Source: Paragonimus westermani
Taxonomy: Eukaryota; Platyhelminthes; Trematoda; Plagiorchiida; Troglotrematidae
Reading direction: 5' to 3'
Assembly: GCA_008508345.1 (NCBI GenBank)
Contig: QNGE01000109.1
Span: 1 to 64,000, forward strand
DNA: 64,000 nt
The position numbers and the translations under genes are program-made. Each line of letters opens with the position of its first letter. The first letter of the stretch is position 1. The notes under the pieces were generated by a model. That model searched no databases. It saw only the letters and a program-made list of their open reading frames with translations, and was not told where the DNA came from. This document shows positions 1-13,146 of the stretch, piece after piece.

Positions 1-3000
1 GAATTTCTTATTGTGTTATCATTTGCACGTGATTAATCCATCAAAGTGTGCTATATTTAGTTTGGTAGCGAACCACTCAAACCAAATTTCTTCGTCTCGT
101 TTCTACCTTCTCATTGAATGCGTTCTTCATTGGTTGCCTTCCCTTGTTTGTAGTCCAAGGATTCGGCAATTTTCTCGCTAGATCCCTATACCAGCTACTC
201 TTCTGTGGTAACATCCTTCGTAAGCAACTCGGTTATTCTATTGTTCCATGTCGTTTCACAACGGGAGAAATTTCTTGAAAACATCTACGATCTATCTCTT
301 TTATTCGGTCTATCTAAATATACTTCCACATACTCCACTAGATCCTCAAAAAAAAACATTCGCTTGCACACACCCTGTCCGATTATTTTCCCCTTGTGTA
401 TCGTGAAGTCGACATAAACTCAACCCTCCTGAATCAGCAACAACACCTAGTCAAAACATACATTTTTGTAATTGAAACTAATTATAGCTGTCCACTGATT
501 TTCTGCAAGCGGTTTAAAGCGTCGATCTAACAAAAAAGAATAGCTGGTGAGATCCCCCATCCGGATTATATTTACTTTGTTGGGAGAAGCCGATTGGGGA
601 GTGTTGCTTTGAGGATGAGCATCCGGAAACGTTACAACCACGGTTTCCAGTCCCTACAGCCGTAGCTATTGTAAACTAACAACCCCAAGTGGGCTCTATT
701 CACTCACACTATCTGGGTGAAAACGAGCCGTAACTCGGTTGCATAATTATTTTTATTATTGTGTGATTCAAAAACATTTAGCTGACTGTCCCCACTTTGC
801 TGAGGATACGAGGAATCGCAACTGAGAATTCACCTCGCGGGATATATTATGTTTGTTGTTAATTCGACTTAACTTAACTGACTCGGCCTGAATGATGGCT
901 GACGTGTTCTCTTCGAGAAGGCAGAACACGGAATTTTAAAATTTGGTATCAAGTGTGTGTTCCTTCAAAAGGCTCTGTAGTGGGCGGATAGCGACTAGAA
1001 AACATAGCTGAAGTTGTAGAGTTTGTCAAGTAGAGCTAGTACACTTTGGGCGTTGTTTGTGGAGATGGTTCCCCATATTAGTGTAACGTTGCAAATAACA
1101 GTCGGTTAACCTAGGGCTTATCTACAGCAAAATACTAACACACATAGCCGGAAAGGAGGATATTCCACGATGTCAACTTTCTAGTTAATTGACCAGAAGT
1201 GGTAAACAGACTGTGAATGCTGTGGGTGAACGTTAGTTTAGCACTGAACTAGAAGCGGCTGCTTATCTTGTCGAATACAACTTGAGTTATTCGCCCTCCA
1301 AATCCTTACTCCAAGTGAGAAAAAAATGCAACCAAGTTACTCATGGCTGAGTAAGAAGCTCTAATCGTTGAACAACCACCTCCATGTGAGTAGGACAATG
1401 GTTCCAAGCACAGATACCTTTCCGATCAATCGTTCTGCGATGCTTTGATGACCAGTTAGAATCTACAACTCATTTTTGGATTATATTTGTATGAACGGGC
1501 TAACTGTGCTCGCCCTAGAAAACTAATAGAACTTCAATGCTGTTTTCTGTGACCATCTTACATGATTCATCAACAACTGGTTTTCACAGAAAATCGATAG
1601 CATGGGGCACATAAAGTTATGACGACGAATGTCAATTTTGTCACAACTCGACCTGACAAAGTAGCAGGTATAGTATCATTAAACAATAACCCTACGAACG
1701 TTGTTTTTGATAAGACTGAAGTAATTAGAGTCCTCAACATGTCGGCCGCAGCGGCATTGATAGATTGGATTCCTGTTAAAGTTAAAAGTTATGTCGTCCG
1801 TTTGGTGGTCTCTGTTGAGACTATTTCCGGACGCAAAATCTTCCCAAAGCTTTTCAGAGACGCTCAAATATATCCGAAGTCTATTTAAAAAAATCAAAAA
1901 CTCACACGTATTTCCATAGTACATTCTGGGGAACTGTTACCATGACGCACAGTTCAAAACTCAGATCCAACGGGCAATATAAGACATGAATCAACGCTTC
2001 GGTCTTAGCCTATTCACCTTATCAACCTTTAATGGAGTTGTCCAGAACCAAGTTTGATAACACTACCTTAAGATACAGAAGTGAATCCTCGAAGGTCTTC
2101 ACTGGAAAAGTAAATAATATTTCTGTGCTTTGTAAGGAAAACATTTACACAGATCAGTTTCAACATTCAGGCAAATCCGCGAAGCTATTGTTATTGGAAG
2201 TAATAATTCTTATGCTTTTTCTTGATCGTTTTGTCGACAGGAAGACAGGACGGTACTTAGCACAACAAAGTCGGTCGAACGAAAGTGGCTTCCTGTTTTT
2301 CCAGCACAAACGGGATTTGATTTAAACTTTAACATACCGAGCGAGAAGAATGCGCGCAATAACCTGTTCGTCAATTATGACGGTATTTGCGGAAGACTTC
2401 TCGAGAAGTATTGACCATTTTGGAAGGTTTCCAAGAACAACAGGGTTAGTCATACGCCTAACCTGCAAGAAGAACACTGCGAGTGGGCTCATTGACCGAA
2501 AACTGGGCACAGTACTAAAGAGATCAGTTTCCACAGCCCAGCTCAGTATCAAACTTCAAGGATAGTGCACGAGACTCTCAGTCTTTGGGAACTCGTTGCT
2601 TTATTTCAGCGTTTCTGTGTGCACATCCTTACTACAACTCTTATGGGACTATAGATCTCGATCGTAAAAGACATAGAGGGATATCATCAAAGCTAGCTTA
2701 GAACTAGCTTAGCCAACGGCATGAGTGTTATCTACAGTGATACACCCCATTGTTACACCACCACATTCCGAGCAATCAAATATTTGTGGTGTTCCACATC
2801 ATACTCCGTAACCTATTAAAGTATACACGATTTGAATTTTTCGACACCCATACAACGTTACTGGATCAGTGTAAACAAATGCTCTGCAAATACCCCCACC
2901 TCCCTTGGCTGAATTGTAACCGGTCGAGCTACAATGTAACATAAAGAAATCACGCCCCTGTACATAATGAGCTCGCCCACGTTATTGTAAACCCTTGTCT

Positions 3001-4879
3001 ACCTCGACCACAAAGTGTGGTCTTTATGTCCCCCAGGTTTAGAATAAACGTTCAGACGAATAGACCGTATTTCCACTTTTCCCCACTACCACGGGATATC
3101 CTGCAGTGATCGATCCCTGGTTCCCCATTATTCACGTGTGTCCTTGGTTTATCCAACAGGGACAACTCACCGGCGTTGCTATACTGCGAAAACACCAACC
3201 ACGGTAAATGAGAAAGTTTCTTGAAGGTGCGGAAACTCTACAAGACGGCTTCTAATAAGTTAGTTTGCACACATCAACTTGCTGTTCACAGTGAATAAGC
3301 AACAAGTGGAACACACAAAATGTGGACTACTATCCTAAGGACACTAAACTTATCGTCTCCTAGTGCCACTCAAAAAGACCGAACTAACGGTGGAGCACCT
3401 AGGCAAACGTATAGGTTATTCCACTCTAAAGTCTTATACAGCTTGGTGAGCCTCTTTAGCCATCCACGTCTGAAAGCAAACATGCATACTTGTCGCATCA
3501 TTCTGAAAGAAATTTCGGACTATTTAAAAGTATTCATAAACTGGCCACTAGAAAAAAACTGATCCCAAGGCAATCCTTTATGCAAAGGGGCTAGTAATGT
3601 TTTTGTTCAATCCTCATCGCGTACGGACACCAGATGGATGGCTCACTATTTTCGTATGGCACCGTATAAAAAACAGATCGCTTTTAGTAAAACTACTCCA
3701 ACAGTTGAGGAAGAACGCTGAAGAATTATTATCGAAAAGTGGTACATGAAATGCATGGGTTATTTTGGAAGGGGAGCTTTGTCACTCTAATTTGCTAAAT
3801 GATTAAATGCCCACCAAACCTCGTTTTTCTAACCTGACCCCTTGTTAATTCCATCACGTATGAGAAGTAAAACCAGTGGTATATTTCTCCGGTTGCCCTC
3901 CTATCCCACTCCCGTGGACCGCCAGAAGTGTGTCTGTTACAACGTGGTTTCAATGTTCCACGTTGGATCCACCGTGTTGCGGTAGCTTTCTGCGAGTTGT
4001 AATCGTTCTAATCTGTTCATTTTTACTTACTTTTATAAACCGCCCACAGATATTTTTTTCGAACTGCCGTAGGGGCCGAAATATGCGAACAACTGCCTTT
4101 TTAACGCTCGCATAAACCCACGTCCATATAAAAGTAAACCGAACCGGTTGTCAACATGTACTTTGGAAATGAATCGGTATGCTGTCATAGGAGTTACTGA
4201 CTTCATACTGTCAATCATTCTTTTAGCTAGTTTAGTTACCTACGCAACAATTCTTACGACTTTTGCTTATATATTAGTGCCTCTGATCTCATGTCTGCCT
4301 TAATCATTTAAGTCACGCCCACAAGTCATACCATGCACACAATCTTCACTGTTGCTTCACCAAGTGTGATGTCATTTTTATCAAGTCTTCGAAACACATT
4401 CGATCAGAATCGCTCGCATGATTGGATCACAAGTGTATAAATACACACAACTCCCGCTGTACGCATGCGAGATTGTGAGGTTTCAAAACTACGGGGTTGG
4501 CATTTTGACAAGGAAGAAATCAAGCGGTGCACACAGGCAGACTTGAGAAAAGGATAGACCATCGGATAAAGATGTAGAAAGGGAAAGAATCCAGACAAGT
4601 CTGTCAAATACCTCAGTGGTTTTTCCTTAATAGTTGTAGAGATAGTGGAGGATTCGGTCGATTAAGTTGTCTGTTGGGATACACGTATACAGAGGGTATG
4701 TAGGAGGATTCTAGTGAAACCTTTTCAGAATAGGTTGAACAACCTACGGATCAAGTACAATGAGCCATGTTCACAGTGAAAGGCTTGGCGTTCAGATAGC
4801 AACATTTGGTTAATTTGTAAGAGGGTCTATTTCAGACAGAGATAAAACTGAGGAAATAAGTTCTATAAAAAGAATCGAT
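1..4879. other. Region downstream of the innexin gene, no gene recognised
   Basis: AT-rich sequence with short open frames of at most about 97 codons, none with a recognisable domain or matched splice context. No tRNA, repeat family or retroelement motif was recognised. Confidence 0.5.
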
Positions 4880-4885
4880 TTTATA
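4880..4885 (-). terminator. Candidate variant poly(A) signal (TATAAA)
   Basis: Reading the minus strand about 100 nt past the innexin TAG stop there is TATAAA, a known weak variant of the AATAAA polyadenylation signal. No AATAAA was seen on this strand in the first 180 nt downstream of the stop. The hexamer is frequent by chance in AT-rich DNA, so this is only a candidate. Confidence 0.22.
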
Positions 4886-4983
4886 CATTTGAAGATTTGA
4901 TTCACAAAAGAAAATAAAACCGTTTTCTGTTACATTCCAATCCAAAACTTTGGGTGGGCAGCTTTAAAAGCTAACAATTGAAA

Positions 4984-5395
4984 CTACACGGCAACTGTGG
5001 AGCCTCTGTTGACATTTTCAAGAAACCTATTGATATCTTCCTCGGTTCCCGTGATTTTTGCATGTCTGTAGTTGCTCCACAAAGTGGCTGTCACATCCAG
5101 AGCGATCAGATCACTGGATACACGCGATACAACTTGCAGGATAAGCACACCGTCGGGACCAAGGTTGTTGTTAACGAAACGGGTACAGTCTCGTTCTTCC
5201 GTGTTGGACAGCTGGCGTATTGCCCGGATATATTGTTTGATGTAGGCAACTCGTCGAACGGGTACCAACGTGTTGAAAGCCCAATGAATAGTACTCAGGA
5301 GAGTGATGCAAGTAAGTATCACAAACCAGAACCAAAGGAATACGTACACTTTTTCCACGAAGTAGTTGATTGGCAAAACACATTGCAATGTGTAG
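4984..5395 (-). CDS. Innexin, terminal coding exon (second half of E2 loop, TM4, C-terminal tail)
   Basis: Continues the innexin begun in the exon at 36548-35909. The acceptor TTTTAACAG ends at 5396. The first base, C, completes a serine codon with the AG left over from the donor exon, and the frame then reads YTLQCVLPINYFVEKVYVF. It supplies the second E2 cysteine, TM4 (about VYVFLWFWFVILTCITLLST) and a cytoplasmic tail of about 100 residues ending in TAG at 4986-4984. YTLQCVLPIN followed by NxFxEKxYxFLWFWF is characteristic of innexins. Together the two exons give about 350 residues; with the missing N-terminal 40-45 the protein would be about 395 residues, normal for the family. The tail ends TVAV, where hydrophobic residues at 0 and -2 could fit a class II PDZ ligand (inference). 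A long plus-strand open frame over this exon (4978-5544) is its antisense shadow. Which innexin paralogue this is cannot be told from the sequence alone. Confidence 0.95.
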
Positions 5396-7790
5396 CTGTT
5401 AAAAGAGAGCAGAGGACAACGCATTACTTGCTTGGTGGGTACTTTCTTAACAGAAAACTTGATTCGGTGAGTTTTTTACCTAAAGATTTTCTTTTGTTTC
5501 AGCAACCAATCAGTCAGCCAGCCTCTGATGTGCTTTTCTTGTAAGACGTTGACCATGTAACTCATCCGCTGTGCAGCTCATAAAGAATTATGAATATATT
5601 TAGCCCCACAGCAAACCCTTCCTTGGGTTGGTAGTGTTTAGACATAAATGATCTGTGATAGCTTGTAGCTTCTGCAAAATTCAGGACAGATGGCAACACT
5701 TTATATCACTGTGCTGCTGACAACACTTGAGAAGGGTAGGGGTTCACAAGCAGGTGTTCTTAGTAAGGAACATCGTGGGATGAAAATGAAGAGACTCGGT
5801 TTTGCAACTCAAGTAAAACAAACGTATGTGAAATTGCAACACGCTATTGTAGCGATTAGTGCCAGTGTGAGTAGGTAATATGTGATGTTGACTAATAAGC
5901 AACAGAGCAATTTATCTGACTGAGAAAAGCATCAGGGATTGTTTGTGAATTTAAGAAAGATTCAGAAGATTAGAATTATTAAAACAAGATAAGTAATTAG
6001 GTAACCAGATGTTAAACACGACGTCCAAACTATTCAAATTCATTCGCACTAAATTTGGTGCGGATGTCTTATAAATAATTAGGCCCAAATAAACGAGCAT
6101 TTATTTTGGTGGTATTTAGTCAACAGCAAGTCACCAGCTGCAATTTACACCCAGTCTGTAATAAACTATCCACTAGTGTGTTTCGGGTAATTATCAGTCT
6201 ACAAGTATGGTCATATAAAAAACCGTTTTTTAAATTTAAGTTTACCTGTTATTAAGCGTGGCTTCACCAAACATGCTTTACAATATCTGTTCAATCTCGA
6301 TGTTTCTGTGCTACCAAATGGTCCAAAATTCGAATGCCTAGTGGGAAGAAATCAAGATGAACCTTAGCAATCTGGCCCAACGCACGCTGCAAACAGTTTT
6401 CCACCTACTCTTCAAAGCAAATAAAATGCTTTGCCAAATGCATTAAGGGGCAAAAACCAACAACCAAATTTACAGTCACGCTGTGTGTAATGGAAAAATA
6501 GAAACTTCGAATTTATTGAGTTAAAATCAAACAGCAAGTCTGTTTGTTTTTTACTGTTCTTCAAAACTGCCCACTTTGAGTACCTAAAGTTAACTGCTGA
6601 TAACGTCTATCAATCGTCCGACTGCATTTTGTTCAGACCACGAATTCAAATTTGCGAGCTCGGTTGGTTGACTTTGGTCTGAACACACAACGCCGGTTGT
6701 GTGAACATTGCTGAGTGTATGGTCAGTTTTTACTGGCTGTGTTCAATGAATTACATTCAAGTCCAATTCGAATATCTGAGCCGTCTTGATCGAGTTATCA
6801 ATCATATGCGTGATTCTATGGGCTGGATCTGCAACTCTTCTGAACAAGGCTTCTTTTGAAGTCCCAGTTCTGCTAGCGCCCATTGGTGCTTCCGAAAGTC
6901 TGCAATCCCGGTCCTAAAGTGTTGCTTTAATAATGAGCAAAGGGAGACGTTAACTTCTTCTGAACGTGATTAATACTCCGTGTGAAATAGAAATATGGTA
7001 GAAGGAAGCAGGAAGACATTTTATTTCGCTCTTTCAGGTGCTTACGTTGTGAAAATATGACAATATAATTAAAATAGGTGGTTCTTATTGACTCTGCCAC
7101 GACATTTTTGAAAGCCAATCCTATTTTACACAAGTTTCTTAAGCAATAGTTTGTATCCTAAAGAAAATTATCAGAAATTACAGAGAAATGTGCTAGCAAG
7201 TTTCTAACGGTTCCTTGCCGTTAAAGAAGAAGGAACACCTGAATTTGCCATAACATCCTGTCAGTATCATCGGCGACGGTGTGACTGTTTATTTAAGTTC
7301 GGATTTAAACATAGACTAACTGAGTGTAGACGCATGTCAACGTTCTTTCAGCAACGTTCTTAGCGGAGGAAATAGGCTGGCCAGCGTTGCTGTAGTTTGT
7401 GAGATAATTCAATAATATAATCGGAAGAAATTAACCCAACTCACATATAGAAGGATATTATGGGAGTGTAAGGTAATCTGAGCGTAAATCATTCTAAGGC
7501 GGCCGATGTTTGAAAGTCGTTATTTCCTAGTCTAGGAAATTGCCATTCACATCTCAAATAACACACCCGGTAAGCGTTTAAACAAAAGGTTACTTTCGTG
7601 TCACAATCTAATGGCAATCCAAATGGTTCGTAGAACGGTATAAAACACAAAAACCACCATCAAAACAGGTAATCACCGCGAAAAACCAGATGGTCGACAC
7701 AGAATTGTCTTCCGATGCTGATCACAGTATTCATGAAACAAAGCACAGACCACTGAATTCGACTGAACGAACAATCAGTGCAACGGAACG
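5396..7790. other. Intron segment next to the last exon, nothing recognised
   Basis: AT-rich, with the acceptor at its right-strand end (5396) and no coding or repeat signal that I can name. Confidence 0.5.
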
Positions 7791-8171
7791 TTGGATATTA
7801 GTTCGGACACAAAAGCTGTCCCCGTCTTAAATCTAGGGGAATCAGTCTGGCGATGCCATCTCACATCCATATGTAGCTGCGCAGAAATTTACACGGGCAG
7901 AACACAGAGGTGTTTGATCTCCAGAATGAATGAACATTTGCTTGAATGGGTGCGCAACTCCGTATCATCGAAGAACGACAATGTCCTTGAAACACGTGAG
8001 TAACCAGTGTGCGCGGTCGCAAAACACGTCCTGACTACTGGCCACGCGTGTTCAACTCGAACTATGCACTCAGAATTCCATCGCTTCATTCCAAGACAAG
8101 ACGTTTGCGGTTTGCTTAAGTCGTCGCAATCAATCGACTGCGGTGAGCCCTGTGTTTCCAGAAGCAATTGA
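7791..8171 (+). pseudogene. Penelope-like element fragment: degenerate GIY-YIG endonuclease domain
   Basis: The plus-strand frame reads a cysteine-containing lead-in (CSCAEIYTGRTQRC) followed by LISRMNEHLLEWV. This is the arrangement seen in the C-terminal GIY-YIG endonuclease domain of Penelope-like retroelements (pattern C.C...YIGRT.R.L..R..EH...W). An in-frame TAA at 8001-8003 interrupts it. The same frame then continues with VAKHVLTTGHACSTR, which matches the usual following segment (A.H...TGH), and ends at TGA 8169-8171. In live PLEs this domain nicks target DNA next to a reverse transcriptase; no RT motifs were found immediately upstream, so only the 3' end survives. It lies in the innexin intron, antisense to the gene. 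Seen: motifs and stops. Family assignment rests on pattern recall, not a search. Confidence 0.72.
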
Positions 8172-11100
8172 TCGTGAACCCGACCTTGCACTGGACCCGC
8201 CCCGACCAGTGCTAACCTACAGACTGACTATCCACCGCACCCCCTAATTGTTCGGCATAAAAGCTGAATCATGTTATTGCAACTTTGGCAATGAGGCGTC
8301 GATACGGAATGCTTGCATCTACCAATTTTCGTGTTCTAACTGTTTCGTTCGAGCTTCTGAAGGGAACACTCTGTTTTAATGTGAGTTTTCTTAAAAAGAA
8401 TCAATCCAGTAAACATAGTTTCCCGAAAATGTTTGAATAATGTTTTAATTTTTTGTAGTGGGCGAACAACCTGCGCTCTGTATAAGCATTTCATAAATGT
8501 TCTGTCCTGCTGGAATATAACATCAAAATTACCTTTGGTTCAACGGCAAATACGTACGGCATAAGACGATACTGTTCCTGGTCATCTTGGAAGACGTATC
8601 GTTTCGGTTTAGTGAAATTTTGCCGGAATCTTTCGAACGAACGTTAGAAACTCACTCCCCACAGAACAGAATCGAGCGTATTAGATTGATTCTTTTTTGT
8701 AAAAAGCTACTGGTGCACACGGTTGCCTTCTGTAATGTCCACATGGCAGACAGTTCGCTGGATAATTTTACAACGACAAACATGATTGACCAACCATTCT
8801 TTTTCAAAGCGCTACTTAAAGTTCTTAGAGTAAACCCGTGTGTTGGAGTCATGGCTCTTAGACCAATGTCAAATGATGGACTCCACAAGACCGCCGACAA
8901 AGGAAATTACTTTGTCCTACTAAGAGAACTGAGCAACTGTGACTACACGGAACGGCCGTTTGAGTGACTTAAATTTTGTGTCTAAACATAGATCTATCGC
9001 ACAGGTCAAACTTCAACTCAGCAGGCTGGTTCCCACCGGATAATCTCCATCCGCAGGAGCTCACATTTGATTTTTTTTTCTGTCCGTTCTTGTGACGCCA
9101 ATCACTGTTAGACTGTCAGTGTCACTCACAGCTGGTGAAAAAATCTGTGGCCGGTTCTGGAGAGTCCACTTGAAGTGGGCGTATTTCAGAAGTTCACAGA
9201 TAATAAGTGAATGATTCCAAACGCAAAGACGCACATGCTTGTCACAGAAGCTTTGCTGACTGTTGTCTAGGTACTGGCACTCCAAATGTTTCTATGTGAG
9301 AAATACCTAGGGACAAGAATGAGAAACATCTATATGTTGTGCAGTCATGAAGGAAGAAGCACACTTCCCACTTGCTTCTTGTAGAATTTACTGTTGACGT
9401 TCGAATACAAAATGTTCTTTTATATCACATTCCAGGCGTATGCCTTCGAATGAAGACAGACGTAGTAGGCTTTTGCAGGAAATTAAACTGGAAATGTCGC
9501 ATGTGAACAACTTTCAGACGGGCAAATAGGGCAAATGGAAGGGAATGTGTTTGTACTATTAAAAGCTGATGGTTTTAAGCAAACTCTTAACCAGCGGCCG
9601 GCATATGAGGGGACACTGAAGTTCAAGTCGGAATTTTATGCACCACATCTTAGAGTAAACTCAGACATTTCCCAGTAGTCAGGAACGTATGCACAAACTC
9701 AAATTCCTATTGACAATGTATTGTATTATCAAAACATTTCCTCATTTAAGAACTGCATAGTCCTGAACATACTGTTCAACTCTGTGGTCATGCTTGGCAC
9801 GGCTATCATCTTCAAAATTCTATCCAACGAACGCACATAACGGGGGTTAACCGAAACTGCAGCTCTTTCGAATTCATTCGTACCACCTTTCCACAGGTCA
9901 CTGACTATGAGTTTCTACTCGAGTATGCTAATCGTCTTTATGATCTTTATTTATGTGAGTATCAGTTATTTTAATTATTTTCTGTCCTCTAGTTTATCAG
10001 CTGTATATGTGTATGCCTGTCATGTGTACGTATACTGTGAAATCTATTTTCACGGAACGACAGTATTTCTTTTCTTGCAAATGCCCTTGTTACATCCACA
10101 TATCCTCAGAGAAGTTTCAATCTCCGATTAACAGAAAGAAAGAAACAAGCTTTTGATCTTTCTACCTAGTCTTTTATAGTTATAAGCCCACAAGGTAGGA
10201 GGGCTTGAGAAGCAAAAGCAACTCTCCGTTAAGGGTATTAGGATTCCATGCAATCAAAGCAGAATTTTGCATAAAGAAAACACTATAGTTTGTTAGTAAG
10301 CATACTTTACCGGTAAATTAGGAATGGTCGACGTGCTATGAGGTTAACAGATGGAAACAACTTTAAAAACTGTGCCAGCATTCCACCTTATTCTCCCCGT
10401 TGGTGTTTTGAGAACAATATTGGTGTGAATTCATTTGGGATAAGAATAAATGTGCAAGATCGCTGTTTTCTCAAGGATTACAGGCAAATCAATGTATTTC
10501 AGTTTGAGTGTTTGATTTTGACGAGTTAAAACAACCGATGCCACATCGTTAACATTTTCTTTGAAGAATCAAAGAAGTGTGGAAACTAGACTAAATTCTA
10601 AGGGTGACAATGGAGTTGCCTGTGTGTTATCAGACAAACGGAAAACAGAATGACCTTTACCGGATAGAATTGAGATCAAAGGTTTCATTCAGGAGTTTCT
10701 CAAGACGAAATATTGGACGTTTTGGTCAGACAACCCATCCTCGGTTTTTCACGTTGACATTGTGCGCTCCGATACACTTAAACAACCCCGTACAAGAAAA
10801 CTAGCTCACCATATTGTTTAAACATTAAGAAAATGGACAATCGGACCACACAGACCAATTAATCATCGGAAAGAAAACAGGACCTAAGGACTCAGTTGTG
10901 CGAGCAAAACTGATACGATACGTTGGTAGAGTTTTGTCGCACATCAGTAGCAAACCAAACAACTTGTCATCGCAACGAACTTGATTAACCGACGAAAGCA
11001 GGCGCGGCCAATGTATCAAAGGATTATGTAGCCTCCATTTCTGCAACAACAGTGACCAATAGTGACAGTGGGAGTTGTACAAAGTAATGACCAGAACATG

Positions 11101-12902
11101 GGCTGTGGTCAAGTGTATGTTGTCAACTGATTTAGAGGAGGCATGAACTTTGAAAACATGTCGAACAGTAAAGGGTGAGGATTTGGGTTCAATATTCGGT
11201 GGCGTTTGTTGTACTATCTCGATCAGCTGACTCCAAGCGCGTACTTTTGTGTATATGCTTGATTTATGTTGGCATTCAGGCGATGTTTATCATAATAGCT
11301 GGGCAACATACACCAAATCTGTTGAACTATACTGTGAAAGTCCTGTCTCGTTTACCATCAAACCGAATGTAGAAGTCAGCACTGCTCTTCACTGGTTTAG
11401 TTCACTGTAACGAAAGTTTTCTCAGGTCTACGTTTTAAATTTCGACACTGACGAACAGTAACCTGGACAGTTTCTAGCCTTTGCTGGTTTTTAGAACATC
11501 AGACGTTATTTTCCAACTGAGTGAAGAAGGGAGGTAGTATATTAGCCAGATGGAACTTTTGCACAAGTCCATCGATCACAAACACAATTATCATAATACA
11601 ACGTTTAGTCAATTCCGTCCGCTGCAAAAGAGTCAGGTGTAACCCCCTGGGGACGTCTTCTTGGATACATGCAACAAGGTTACCAGGAGTGACCAGTAAA
11701 GCCTGGCCACCGATATATACAAAAGGGACGTTTATTGATGATTTGCCTACTTCATTGATGTAATATCAGTGTTGAGATAAATCAATATAAGTCTATTCAA
11801 AAGGATTTCGAAGTGACGTTGTTCAGTAGATACCACCTCTGTTTGGGCAGCCGACCTCCAATTTGGTAATGGTATTGACAGTGAGGATGTCAACACTGGC
11901 TAAAATTTCTCTGGCTGTCCTCACAATAACAGCTTATTAAGCAGACTCAGTTGCGGTTATTCATCCTCGGGCTAAATATGTGGTTATTTGGAAATATGTT
12001 GTCAACTAATGTGTTGAAGTAAGATTAACCATGCCATGGGTCCAAATGCAGAAAACGTTTCGACACACTTGCAACACAACCGAAGTCGTGCAAGGTTGAT
12101 TGGTCACGATGTCAGTGGTTGGACAAGAAAATCATAGGACCTTTACAGAAGCTTTCTGTACAGTTCGGCCTAGCCCTCATGGCCTCAGCTATGGCCAGAA
12201 GTCGGCATTTCACTGCTTTCAACTATCAACCATTGGGAAAATTGAACAGCGGAATGTTAATCAATATGATAAACCATAAGACTGTCTGTGGCACTTACAA
12301 GAGGCCGGCGTGGACCTCTTAACTGGTAGAAGACTGACTGACTTTAATTAACCTGACGAAAAGGTGTTGTTGTTTGACCACTTTTGAGCGGCACAAACAA
12401 TGCTAGACACTATTTAGTGTTCGACTGAATGCTTCGGAATGCGCTCTGCACTCTAAAAGTACAACAGTGCCCCTGCAAGTCTGCAGTGTTTACGTAAATG
12501 TGATGTTAGACAATGAAGTCATGGAGATTGTTGACTGTTTGCACATCAGGGGAGTTGTATCAGCGGTGGCGAAAGCGTAGGGGATAAAAAATAGAAGTGC
12601 GTATCTCTAAGGATTGGGCGAAGTTCGTTAATATTGGGTAACTATGGCGACAGGGAAATATCTCTCTGTAGTTTAAGGGTCGCGTATATAAGACAACGCA
12701 AAGAACTGTATTACTTACGGCAGCGAAACTAGGCTGTTTACAATGGAATTCATAAACCATCTTCAGAAATTTGACCACTGATGTCTGAGTTCGGTCAATC
12801 GTATCGGGTGATACCAACGAGTAAGCAACAAAGGTCAGGAGACAAGCATTTGGTAGTGATTGTCAAGCGAATTCACTTATTCAACCCTTATATTAACGCA
12901 GA
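8172..12902. other. Intron segment between PLE fragment and RTE-like tail
   Basis: No recognised gene. A plus-strand open frame at 8587-8967 holds a TADKGN motif vaguely like PLE fingers, but nothing collinear supports it. The segment 12100-12320 is less AT-rich than its surroundings and could belong to the RTE-like insertion downstream, but no motif proves it. Confidence 0.4.
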
Positions 12903-13146
12903 CTTAGGTGGTTAGACCATGTATTAAGAAGTCCAGATAATAGTCTAATAAATCAAACACCGTTCGCCGATGCACCGGTCGACTGGCGTAAGGTGCGAGG
13001 TAAACAGATGATAACTTGGCGTAGAGAAATGATGTGGTTCATGAAAGGGTTGGTCATTGTAGGTTGGGTTCGTCTCCCGGGCTGAGGACCTCGCGACTCA
13101 TTGAATCGGTGGCTGGAGACTTCAAATGAGATAACGGGTAAGTGAA
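12903..13146 (+). mobile_element. RTE-like non-LTR retrotransposon, 3' terminal coding remnant
   Basis: In one plus-strand frame the translation begins LRWLDHVLRSPDN, continues with DWRKVRGKQMITWRREM, then VGWVRLPG, a TGA, and GPRDSLNRWLET. This follows the C-terminal end of RTE-type retrotransposon proteins of flukes, of the form RWLGHVLRMP ... W...RGGQ..TW.R.M ... RLPGWGPRD ... WLETL. The TGA sits where the family has tryptophan (TGG), a single-base decay. No reverse-transcriptase core in the same frame was recognised upstream. It lies in the innexin intron in antisense orientation, consistent with a 5'-truncated dead insertion. Seen: frame and motif order. Known: tail motif of the family, recalled rather than searched. 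Confidence 0.7.

Noticed and set aside
4978..5544. Long plus-strand open frame (188 codons)
   Set aside because: It lies antisense over the innexin terminal exon, whose minus-strand frame has clear family motifs and a matching splice site. No domain is visible in the plus-strand product.
8587..8967. Plus-strand 126-codon frame with a TADKGN motif
   Set aside because: The motif recalls the K.ADKG segment of PLE proteins, but no later RT motif follows in the expected order and flanking residues do not match.
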